39,068 nt of DNA, taken from positions 1 through 39,068 of IMG/VR virus record IMGVR_UViG_3300045977_000107, one strand, 5' to 3'. Position 1 is the first letter of the stretch; every line of letters starts with the position of its first letter. Below are positions 23,314-28,526 of the stretch, piece by piece. Under the pieces are notes generated by a model. That model was not told the DNA's origin. It worked only from the letters and a program-made list of their open reading frames with translations, and did no database searches. Source of the DNA: a virus. The position numbers and the translations under genes were made by a program.

Positions 23314-23500
23314 TGACCACCACACCTTTCTGTTGCATGTAGGGACGCCGGGTCCGAGGTCCGAGAATGGCGTCGATTTCCTTGTCCGAGAGATGACCCA
23401 GCAGACCCTGGCACACCTTCGCGTCCTTGGCTTGGCGGATACGGATGATGTTCCGCTGGATCTCAAGATGATCCGCCTCAAGAAGTCCGGTCTCGCTCAT
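23306..23500 (-). CDS. Small early protein, 64 aa
   Basis: MSETGLLEADHLEIQRNIIRIRQ; helical, with the acidic DKEIDAILGPR motif and a short basic tail. It overlaps the Gp157-like gene by eight bases and the upstream gene by four (ATGA). No family recognised; likely an early accessory protein. Confidence 0.62.
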   Translation of the reverse strand: MSETGLLEADHLEIQRNIIRIRQAKDAKVCQGLLGHLSDKEIDAILGPRTRRPYMQQKGVVVNA

Positions 23501-23772
23501 AACTCGATCTCCTTATCAGTGACTTTGCCAAGCTGGCGCGGGAAACCGGCCTTGAGGAACTCCTTGAACGGCACGTCCACCTCAACGCGGTGTGGATTCC
23601 ACTCCAAGGGCATGCGGACAACGTCGAAGCCGCGAAGCAGCCAAACTTCGTCGCCGAAGCTGAGCGCGTCGATGTCGCAGGCCATCATCGCCGCCGCCAG
23701 GTTGACGCGATCCGCCTCATTGGAGGGCTCGCTCAACACCGGGCGAAGGTAATCGAATAAAGTCTTGCTCAT
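23497..23772 (-). CDS. Small early protein, 91 aa
   Basis: MSKTLFDYLRPVLSEPSNEADRVN; a compact mixed alpha/beta protein (FGDEVWLLRGFDVVRMPLEWNPHRVEVDVPF). AAGGAGGTG just before the ATG is a strong ribosome binding site. Its stop overlaps the next gene (ATGA). Function unknown. Confidence 0.65.
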   Translation of the reverse strand: MSKTLFDYLRPVLSEPSNEADRVNLAAAMMACDIDALSFGDEVWLLRGFDVVRMPLEWNPHRVEVDVPFKEFLKAGFPRQLGKVTDKEIEL

Positions 23773-23834
23773 CGGATCACCTCCTTGCGATCCCGCCGGT
23801 TGACTTTGCGTACCGACGCCTTCACAATTGCCAT
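23769..23834 (-). CDS. 21-aa basic micro-ORF (possible leader peptide)
   Basis: ATG 23834, MAIVKASVRKVNRRDRKEVIR, with AGGAGA eight bases upstream. The end of this frame overlaps the ATG of the following 91-aa gene by four bases and contains that gene's Shine-Dalgarno. It is strongly basic (about 9 of 21). Either a genuine micro-protein or a translational coupling leader. Length limits confidence. Confidence 0.45.
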   Translation of the reverse strand: MAIVKASVRKVNRRDRKEVIR

Positions 23835-23901
23835 GAATCGGTTCTCCTGTTGCGGGAGGATCTCACCAGCCGGGGGTCTCGCCAGAGGCCCTCGGCTTTT
23901 T

Positions 23902-24105
23902 TCACGCCTGCCGTATCGCGGCCTTGAATCCCGTTTCCGGCTCAAGCCGCTTCTCAATCCGTGCACACTCATCAGGCGTCAGTCCAAACGCGGCCCCGTT
24001 GACCGGATGACGGGCGGGCTTAATGCCCATCCGATGAATGAGATCAAGGACCGTATGCGGTCGAACATGTAGATCCCGAGCCAATTGGGCAGCCGTTTTG
24101 ACCAC
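23902..24105 (-). CDS. HTH protein at head of early operon, 67 aa (Cro-like candidate)
   Basis: MVKTAAQLARDLHVRPHTVLDLIHRMGIKP is a compact helix-turn-helix (helices about 3-11 and 16-25) with a wing-like continuation and a basic C-terminus. It is the first gene after the early promoter and is divergent from the XRE repressor, the position of Cro in lambda-like switches. The fold type (MerR/recombination-directionality-like rather than XRE) is uncertain. Confidence 0.68.
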   Translation of the reverse strand: MVKTAAQLARDLHVRPHTVLDLIHRMGIKPARHPVNGAAFGLTPDECARIEKRLEPETGFKAAIRQA

Positions 24106-24149
24106 TTGTGATCTCCGTAGAGCAATGCCGTCAGGCTATTCCGCATGAC

Positions 24150-24177
24150 ATATTAATGACGCAACGTCCTCAGTCAA
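24150..24177 (-). promoter_or_regulatory. Early leftward promoter
   Basis: On the minus strand TTGACT (24177-24172) and TAATAT (24155-24150) are separated by 16 bases. The predicted start is near 24143, about 38 bases before the HTH gene. The -35 box is overlapped by the inverted repeat at 24175-24194, so it is likely controlled by the divergent repressor. Confidence 0.6.
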
Positions 24178-24194
24178 GTATCTAGAGCTACTTG
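24175..24194. promoter_or_regulatory. Candidate repressor operator (perfect inverted repeat)
   Basis: CAAGTA and TACTTG flank an 8-base centre (TCTAGAGC). The dyad covers part of the early -35 box, so binding would block the early promoter. A second, imperfect dyad (GCAACC...GGTTTGC, 24210-24237) lies toward the repressor start. No further copies were searched for. Confidence 0.5.
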
Positions 24195-24217
24195 CCCTAT
24201 GAATCTTTTGCAACCTA

Positions 24218-24245
24218 TTGAATCTATTGGGTTTGCGGTTATGAA
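24218..24245 (+). promoter_or_regulatory. Weak repressor promoter giving a near-leaderless message
   Basis: TTGAAT (24218-24223) and TATGAA (24240-24245) are spaced by 16 bases; each box matches four of six consensus positions. The predicted start is only one or two bases before the repressor ATG at 24254, as in the leaderless lambda cI message. A weak promoter and no Shine-Dalgarno are consistent with this. Confidence 0.4.
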
Positions 24246-24253
24246 ATAACAGC

Positions 24254-24778
24254 ATGGGTTGGGCAGAGAAGCTGAAAGCCGCACGCGAAGCTCGACGCCT
24301 GAGTCAGGTCGAACTGGCCGGTCAGCTTGGCCTGTCGCAGTCTGCCGTGGCACGTTGGGAGAAGGCTCGGAACAAGCCCGACATCGTCTGGCTCGTTCAG
24401 CTCGCGAAGCTGCTCGCCTTCGACGTCGCCTGGCTGCTCAACGACGAGCGGCCCGATGATCCGCCAGACGTGCAAGAGCTGGCGGTGCGTGCCACCTTCG
24501 AGAAGGTGCTAGCGATGAATGGTCCGGATGAGACGCTAGGCATTCTGCTTCGTGGCACCAGAGAACCCGCGAAGGATCTGGGGAGCGTCAAGCTCCCGTC
24601 ACGAGTAGATCCGAGCCGCGGCCACGAAGTCTTCGCAGCAGACCGTGAGCCACTTCCCAGACAGCTTGCGAGGATCGGCCTCCCACTCGGCCAGCGGCAT
24701 CAGCAGAAGGTCAAGCTCGACGATCGTCCCACTCGAAGCAAGCCGATAACGCCCTCGAAGCTCAGACGCAAGAAATGA
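24254..24778 (+). CDS. XRE-family phage repressor (CI-like), 174 aa
   Basis: Residues 4-60 form a clear XRE/Cro-CI HTH: helix 2 LSQVELAGQLG and recognition helix LSQSAVARWEKARNKPD, followed by LVQLAKLLAFDVAWLL. There is a short C-terminal region and no LexA-like protease (no Ser/Lys dyad region). The last ~59 codons (24599-24778) lie antisense to a small minus-strand gene and read like a shadow, so the functional protein may be mainly residues 1-115. Divergent from the early operon with operator-like dyads between, so it probably maintains lysogeny. Confidence 0.8.
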   Translation: MGWAEKLKAAREARRLSQVELAGQLGLSQSAVARWEKARNKPDIVWLVQLAKLLAFDVAWLLNDERPDDPPDVQELAVRATFEKVLAMNGPDETLGILLRGTREPAKDLGSVKLPSRVDPSRGHEVFAADREPLPRQLARIGLPLGQRHQQKVKLDDRPTRSKPITPSKLRRKK

Positions 24779-24830
24779 TGAGGGCTCATCAGTCCGTGGT
24801 ATGTCCGCATCGGAGTGCCTGGCTTCCATT
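24599..24830 (-). CDS. Small protein convergent with the repressor, 76 aa
   Basis: ATG 24830 (MEARHSDADIPRTDE) has AGGAG at ideal spacing. The core (RGRYRLASSGTIVELDLLLMPLAEWEADPRKLSGKWLTV) has coding-like hydrophobic patterning and codon choice, better than the opposite frame. It overlaps the 3' end of the repressor by 180 bp on the other strand. Its leftward transcript would be antisense to repressor mRNA and might lower repressor level (inference). Function unknown. Confidence 0.6.
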
Positions 24831-25026
24831 GTCGGCTCCTGAATCCGATGGATGAGGGGAAAGCAGACCGGAAGCGAGAGGCACAATCTAGAAGGTCCGG
24901 CCGGCTCCGGACAAGCGTGCGGACACGTCAGTTCTTTTTGAACATTGGCCTTAAGACTGACCTGCCATCCTAAGCGCCGTGTTCCGGAAACGCATCACGG
25001 AATTCCGAGAGAGCATGGAATAATTC
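24831..25026. other. Intergenic control region with several dyads
   Basis: No protein gene is supported here. It holds GTCCGG-6-CCGGAC (24895-24912), GTTC-TTTTT-GAAC (near 24930), TTCCGGAA (24982-24989) and CGGAATTCCG (24998-25007), the last two just upstream of the strong rightward promoter. They may be operators for that promoter. A weak leftward promoter for the 76-aa gene (TTGTCC, 18 bases, TAGATT) is possible. Confidence 0.4.
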
Positions 25027-25054
25027 TTGACACACATAGAGAGGCTGCTATACT
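25027..25054 (+). promoter_or_regulatory. Strong rightward promoter of the small-gene operon
   Basis: TTGACA (25027-25032, perfect) and TATACT (25049-25054, 5/6) with a 16-base spacer, the best sigma70 match in the window. The predicted start is near 25061. It drives the run of small rightward genes ending in the PEP-CTERM gene. Confidence 0.78.
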
Positions 25055-25112
25055 ACCTTACATGACCCGAGCGATGGTGACTCGTGGGAGCAGGAGAGGA
25101 GCGGGAGCGGTG

Positions 25113-25313
25113 ATGACGACCGAACATCCAGCCAAGCCGGGAGCCAAGTTCCTTCATGCCCGTGTTATCAACCCGGACACCAAAGCCCCGGCAAGGTGTG
25201 AAGTGACAGCGGTTCGCCTCGACTGCGTCCACTACAAGCACGAGGGCGAGACACGCGGCCGGGCGTACTTTCCGATGGACCAGACACACAAGTATGTCAA
25301 GGTATGGTTGTGA
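25113..25313 (+). CDS. Small conserved-type phage protein, 66 aa
   Basis: The ATG at 25113 (MTTEHPAKPGAKF) is preceded by GGAG; an in-frame ATG at 25062 sits almost on the predicted transcription start and would give an 83-residue form. The pattern FLHARVINPDTKAPARCEVTAVRLDCVHYKHEG and the ending KYVKVWL recall short phage proteins of unknown function that form a small beta barrel. First gene of the rightward operon. Confidence 0.68.
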   Translation: MTTEHPAKPGAKFLHARVINPDTKAPARCEVTAVRLDCVHYKHEGETRGRAYFPMDQTHKYVKVWL

Positions 25314-25322
25314 CCACCACTC

Positions 25323-25562
25323 ATGAACGACCTCAACACACTCCACGCCGAGATCCTCCACCTCAAACGACAGCTCGCCACCCTTATCGACGCCTGCATC
25401 TGGGGCGAACCCTTCCTAGATGGCGAACACAAGCGCGTGCACCTCAACTGCCGCGTCGGCCTCGCCACCCGCACCCGCATGAGAAACCTCGCCGAAGCCA
25501 GAGACGCTGTACGCACCCTCGCCGGCCTCAACCACGTCTCAGGCGTTAGATCGACTGGTTGA
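25323..25562 (+). CDS. Small helical protein, 79 aa (C-terminus possibly frameshifted)
   Basis: MNDLNTLHAEILHLKRQLATLIDACIWGEPF; helical, Leu-rich start. The last residues (SGVRSTG) break the pattern, while the neighbouring frame continues plausibly (QALDRLVEEHRSKPAG) into a GAGCAAGCCCGC sequence identical to the left part of the downstream junction repeats. The native gene may have been longer and lost its end by a one-base shift. Confidence 0.55.
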   Translation: MNDLNTLHAEILHLKRQLATLIDACIWGEPFLDGEHKRVHLNCRVGLATRTRMRNLAEARDAVRTLAGLNHVSGVRSTG

Positions 25563-25708
25563 GGAGCACAGGAGCAAGCCCGCAGGGCATTGCGACCGAC
25601 GTTCAGGCTGTCATCGCCGAGCGGGATGAGGCGGTGGCTAAACTGACAGCGATCGAGGGCATACTCGAAGCCATTGTCGATGCCCGCCACGCGGGCAAGG
25701 GGGAGTGA
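25559..25708 (+). CDS. Small coiled-coil protein, about 49 aa (TTG start, possible remnant)
   Basis: The frame DVQAVIAERDEAVAKLTAIEGILEAIVDARHAGKGE is open to the TGA at 25706. It has no ATG. A TTG at 25559 overlaps the preceding stop as TTGA, which would allow coupling. It ends in the same ARHAGKGE tail as the next genes. It may be a short real gene or the 3' remnant of a longer one. Confidence 0.45.
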   Translation: MRSTGASPQGIATDVQAVIAERDEAVAKLTAIEGILEAIVDARHAGKGE

Positions 25709-25710
25709 TG
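25682..25710 (+). repeat. Gene-junction module, copy 1 (hairpin, Shine-Dalgarno, TGATG)
   Basis: GCCCGC-CAC-GCGGGC forms a perfect 6-bp stem with a 3-base loop, followed by AAGGGGGAG (Shine-Dalgarno) and TGATG, in which the stop of one gene and start of the next share a base. The stretch also encodes ARHAGKGE, the C-terminus of the upstream protein. Three similar copies follow at each later junction. Confidence 0.82.
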
Positions 25711-25905
25711 ACGGCAGAGAAGCCAACAATTGACGGCTACGATGTAACCGAGGACGGCGAGCGCTGGATTCTGTGTTGTCAGCGATGCCACAAGGCGTGG
25801 ACACTGCCGAAAGACGGTGGTGAGATGAGTGTTGGCAATAGTCTTTACCTGCTCAATCATGCCGCGAGCCACGAGCAAGCCCGCCACGCGGGCAAGGGGA
25901 AGTGA
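25708..25905 (+). CDS. Small protein with CxxC, 65 aa
   Basis: MTAEKPTIDGYDVTEDGERWIL then CCQRCHKAWTLPKD and a C-terminal LLNHAASHEQARHAGKGK. The CQRCHKAW motif with a later HAASH suggests a small zinc-binding module. Start by TGATG coupling; the final residues come from junction copy 2. Function unknown. Confidence 0.7.
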   Translation: MTAEKPTIDGYDVTEDGERWILCCQRCHKAWTLPKDGGEMSVGNSLYLLNHAASHEQARHAGKGK

Positions 25906-25907
25906 TG
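25879..25907 (+). repeat. Gene-junction module, copy 2
   Basis: Identical stem and CAC loop to copy 1, then AAGGGGAAG and TGATG. Encodes the ARHAGKGK tail of the 65-aa protein and supplies the start region of the next gene. Confidence 0.82.
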
Positions 25908-26156
25908 ACCGATACGAGACACACCGATTCGCCACCAGAGGGGCTTTACGACGATCGCAGCGAACTTTGGCGCTGCTGCACCAACATCATTAACGATCAA
26001 CAATCTAGCAACGACCTCAAGCAAATGGCGCTTGGTATTCGTCAGCAACTCCGGCTTGAGGCAGGGGTGAACGAACTGACCGAATTGTTCTATCAGGTCA
26101 GAGAAGAGCGAGACAGGCTACGCAGTCAAGCCCGCCTGGCGGGCAAGGGGGAGTGA
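25905..26156 (+). CDS. Small protein, 83 aa
   Basis: MTDTRHTDSPPEGLYDDRSELWRCC; the body is helical (NDLKQMALGIRQQLRLEAGVNELTELFYQVREERDRL) and the end is QARLAGKGE, encoded by junction copy 3. Coupled by TGATG at both ends. No known domain. Confidence 0.68.
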   Translation: MTDTRHTDSPPEGLYDDRSELWRCCTNIINDQQSSNDLKQMALGIRQQLRLEAGVNELTELFYQVREERDRLRSQARLAGKGE

Positions 26157-26158
26157 TG
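26130..26158 (+). repeat. Gene-junction module, copy 3
   Basis: GCCCGC-CTG-GCGGGC: the stem is kept and the loop differs from copies 1 and 2. AAGGGGGAG and TGATG follow. The conserved stem with a variable loop argues for selection on the RNA structure. Confidence 0.82.
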
Positions 26159-26386
26159 CGACTGCCAACCTCAGAAGTACGAAGGGCGTCAACACGCAGG
26201 GTCGTTAGTGTTGATCACGCAGTCCAAACATATCGCGTATGGCTAACGCTGGAATGCGGCCATGAAACAAGCATCACGATGACAGGAGCTAAATGGGACG
26301 CAGGCTATCGCGGTCCGCAGAAGGCTCGATGTCCGCGATGCTTTGATGAGACTGTCAAAGCCCGCCGCGCGGGCGAGGGGGAATGA
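26156..26386 (+). CDS. Small zinc-finger-like protein, 76 aa
   Basis: MRLPTSEVRRASTRRVVSVDHAV; contains LECGHETSITMTGAKWDAGYRGPQKARCPRCFDE, a Cys-x-His plus CPRC pattern consistent with a zinc knuckle or ribbon. Ends ARRAGEGE from junction copy 4. Possibly DNA- or RNA-binding; not proven. Confidence 0.68.
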   Translation: MRLPTSEVRRASTRRVVSVDHAVQTYRVWLTLECGHETSITMTGAKWDAGYRGPQKARCPRCFDETVKARRAGEGE

Positions 26387-26388
26387 TG
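26360..26388 (+). repeat. Gene-junction module, copy 4
   Basis: GCCCGC-CGC-GCGGGC, then GAGGGGGAA and TGATG. Same stem, third loop version. A decayed form can be seen at the next junction (GCCCCCCGCGAGAGCAGAGG near 26667) and another near 25577. Confidence 0.8.
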
Positions 26389-26697
26389 AACACAAATAGA
26401 TCACAAGCATGCGACAATGCCGCGTACGTTCTCAATCTTCTAGCCGGGCTGATTTTGACCGCCGCCGTGATCGTGGCCATGATCGGAATCATGCAGACAT
26501 TCCAGACAGGTTCGGCACCGCTCGTCTTCTACGCGAGTGCTGGTGCAATCCTCGTGGGTGCGTTGCCCTTCTGGCTTGGTGCTGTCTTCTTTGGTGCGAT
26601 GGCCGAGCTGCTACGCTCGAGCGATGCAACCTATCGCGTGCTCGACGGCATGCGAAGTCGCTCCACGAAGAAGCCCCCCGCGAGAGCAGAGGTATGA
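26386..26697 (+). CDS. Two-helix membrane protein, 103 aa
   Basis: MNTNRSQACDNAAYVLNLLAGLILTAAVIVAMIGIMQ followed by a second hydrophobic helix (PLVFYASAGAILVGALPFWLGAVFFGAMAELL). The C-terminus is short and basic. Expressed with the small soluble genes and followed by the PEP-CTERM gene. Superinfection exclusion, membrane association or sorting-partner roles are possible; family not recognised. Confidence 0.72.
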   Translation: MNTNRSQACDNAAYVLNLLAGLILTAAVIVAMIGIMQTFQTGSAPLVFYASAGAILVGALPFWLGAVFFGAMAELLRSSDATYRVLDGMRSRSTKKPPARAEV

Positions 26698-26867
26698 ATA
26701 CCCTGAAGTTCCGCACGCTCCGCGTTAGACCGCCCATCCACGCCTGGCTGGTCCGGCTGGCGGAACGCTGGAACCTGATGTATGGAGGCCAGCCGTCGCC
26801 AGGGAAGGCCCTCGAACAGCTCTACCGATGGCACGAGTATGGGATGCAAGACGAGAGGAAACGATGA
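26694..26867 (+). CDS. Small basic protein, 57 aa
   Basis: MNTLKFRTLRVRPPIHAWLVRLAERWNL; start overlaps the upstream stop (ATGA) and its own stop overlaps the PEP-CTERM ATG. Basic, aromatic-rich and helical (GKALEQLYRWHEYG). Probably coupled in translation to both neighbours. Function unknown. Confidence 0.66.
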   Translation: MNTLKFRTLRVRPPIHAWLVRLAERWNLMYGGQPSPGKALEQLYRWHEYGMQDERKR

Positions 26868-27442
26868 GAACCGCCGCCGCTGCCCTGATCCTGTTCGCGA
26901 CCAGCATTCCCGCCCATGCCACGTTCCTGATCGACAAGATCGATGTGAACAACCACCACTATCGGCAGGAAGCCGAGATCGCTATCACGTTCAACCAGTT
27001 GCCGGACTTCGTGACCGTTGATTCGAGAGGCCGAGCGGCGAACGCGCTCCAACTCTACTTCGTCCCCCGCGGAGGAACTAATGAGCCTTGGGAGATCCAC
27101 GTCGTCGGCCGGGTAAACGAAGGCGATATGCTCGGCTCAGTCCGATTCAGGAATGGACCGCAAGGCGCGGACTACACCGGTTCAGACCCCAATTTCCCCT
27201 CAGGCGGCTGGGGCTCAATCCGCGGCGAAGTGCCCTATCTCCTCCAGGATCGCACCTTGAGCTTTACGGCCACTTACGACATGATCGGCACACCCGACGC
27301 CTGGTGGTCGCTCAAGGCCGAGACGTTCGAGTTTGGTTCATTCCGTAGTCGCGTGGGCGTCGTCGCCCCGGAGCCTTCCAGCGCCCTCCTGCTGCTTCTT
27401 GGCGCTTTGCTCCTGGCATGGCACGCAATGCGGCGTACCTAG
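26864..27442 (+). CDS. PEP-CTERM sorting-signal protein, 192 aa (end of small-gene operon)
   Basis: Signal peptide MRTAAAALILFATSIPAHA; a mature beta-rich domain (ITFNQLPDFVTVDSRGRAANAL, FPSGGWGSIRGEVPYLLQD); then the PEP-CTERM signal: APEPSS, a hydrophobic helix (ALLLLLGALLLAWHA) and a basic end (MRRT). Like the late-operon protein at 10693 it would need the host exosortase. Its gene is expressed from the strong rightward promoter, possibly in the prophage state, suggesting surface or matrix modification of the lysogen. Its 3' end overlaps a minus-strand gene by 105 bp. Confidence 0.85.
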   Translation: MRTAAAALILFATSIPAHATFLIDKIDVNNHHYRQEAEIAITFNQLPDFVTVDSRGRAANALQLYFVPRGGTNEPWEIHVVGRVNEGDMLGSVRFRNGPQGADYTGSDPNFPSGGWGSIRGEVPYLLQDRTLSFTATYDMIGTPDAWWSLKAETFEFGSFRSRVGVVAPEPSSALLLLLGALLLAWHAMRRT

Positions 27443-27565
27443 CGGTACCCGCGGCTTCTGAGAGCGGGAAATAATCCGCCCACGAGACTGAGCCTTGAGC
27501 CACACCTCGGCGGATTCCATGTCCGGAAACTCGAATTGTCCTGCTCTGGTCGTTACACGAATCAT
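27338..27565 (-). CDS. Small protein at end of the late operon, 75 aa
   Basis: The ATG overlaps the preceding late gene stop (ATGA), so translation is coupled. Residues 1-45 (MIRVTTRAGQFEFPDMESAEVWLKAQ) have normal coding pattern. The remainder is polar low-complexity and antisense to the C-terminus of the PEP-CTERM gene (105-bp overlap). The real domain may be the first part only. Function unknown. Confidence 0.58.
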   Translation of the reverse strand: MIRVTTRAGQFEFPDMESAEVWLKAQSRGRIISRSQKPRVPLGTPHCVPCQEQSAKKQQEGAGRLRGDDAHATTE

Positions 27566-28119
27566 GGATCGGTAATCTCAACGTTACGCCAGAACGACTC
27601 CCAATTCGCGAGCGTTGGCGATTCGATGCAAGTGCACCCGCCCATGCCATCGGGCAGCCGAAGAGCAGTACGACTTAGACTTGATGTAACGCTTTCGATA
27701 TAGGCATCCGCGAGTCTGAATGGGCCACACTCTTTCGTGCTGAATCTCCATGTAATGATGATTTCCGTACCGACTTGGATATATCTCAGCCGAGGCTCAC
27801 CACTGTCGCAATCCAGCGTAAAACTGAAACTGCCAGAAGCATCATTGGCAACCTGATTACATGTTAATCCGGCGTTACTTGAGGCACCAAATGAGCCACT
27901 ATGATTCACGGCAGAGAAACTATAGGTGCATTGCAGGGATATATTATGACCAATGCCAGAATTGCTAATATGCTGATCGACGCATAGTCCAGTTTTTCCA
28001 GCATACCAATCAAAGGCAAGCGTCACAAAGTCGCCGACTGGTGTGCACTCCATGCAGTCCGAACATTCGTGTGGCTCTTCGCAGCATGGGCAACCAGGAT
28101 TGTGCTTCTTGAACGGCAT
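27562..28119 (-). CDS. Cys-rich N-terminal tail-region protein, 185 aa
   Basis: ATG 28119 (MPFKKHNPGCPCC) follows a TGATG stop/start overlap. It starts with a cluster of Cys (GCPCCEEPHECSDCMEC) likely to bind zinc. Then a beta-rich domain follows with further Cys (QCTYSFSAV, TCNQVAND, LDCDSGEPRLRYI) that looks like a disulphide-stabilised virion domain. It lies after the tail-tip genes in transcription order, so a tail fibre or tip component is likely. Family not recognised. Confidence 0.65.
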   Translation of the reverse strand: MPFKKHNPGCPCCEEPHECSDCMECTPVGDFVTLAFDWYAGKTGLCVDQHISNSGIGHNISLQCTYSFSAVNHSGSFGASSNAGLTCNQVANDASGSFSFTLDCDSGEPRLRYIQVGTEIIITWRFSTKECGPFRLADAYIESVTSSLSRTALRLPDGMGGCTCIESPTLANWESFWRNVEITDP

Positions 28120-28517
28120 CAGGGACATGCCTCGACATCGACCACCCACCGCCCGTCGATCTTCTTGACCTGAATCAGCGTATCGGCCGCCACCGCCGCC
28201 GGCATGACGTTGTAGACCGTGTCTGTTGTGGCCCCGGTTTCCCACCCGCCAGTCACATCATCCAGGAAGGTGCAGGTCGCAGAACCCGGTGCCAGATCGG
28301 TACCGTCCCAGGTCGCCGCATCGATCCCGCTACCACCCGTCACCGCGATACCAGTCTGAACCCCCACCTCCCCGCCACTGCCGAAGGTCAGGGTACCTTG
28401 GAGCTGGTGAGCCGTCTGTTGCAACTGAGCCATGCGCGTCTGGGCATCCTCCCAGAGCCGCCGTAGGGCTTCGAAGCGTTGCTCAAGAATGGTCAAACGG
28501 TGAGCGACTGGGTCCAT
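28119..28517 (-). CDS. Coiled-coil/beta tail-tip protein, 132 aa
   Basis: N-terminal coiled coil (MDPVAHRLTILEQRFEALRRLWEDAQTRMAQLQQ) followed by a Gly/Thr-rich beta domain (GTLTFGSGGEVGVQTGIAV) and a compact C-terminus (IQVKKIDGRWVVDVEACP). This is the layout of short trimeric tail fibre proteins. It directly follows the large tail-associated protein. Confidence 0.68.
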   Translation of the reverse strand: MDPVAHRLTILEQRFEALRRLWEDAQTRMAQLQQTAHQLQGTLTFGSGGEVGVQTGIAVTGGSGIDAATWDGTDLAPGSATCTFLDDVTGGWETGATTDTVYNVMPAAVAADTLIQVKKIDGRWVVDVEACP

Positions 28518-28526
28518 AATGGGCGG

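Noticed and set aside
24998-25007. CGGAATTCCG as a restriction/modification signal
   Set aside because: A single palindrome is expected by chance; kept only as a possible operator near the promoter.
25680-26390. CRISPR array
   Set aside because: Repeats are about 29 bases but separated by 170-220 bp of coding sequence and end in stop/start codons; no spacer structure or cas genes.
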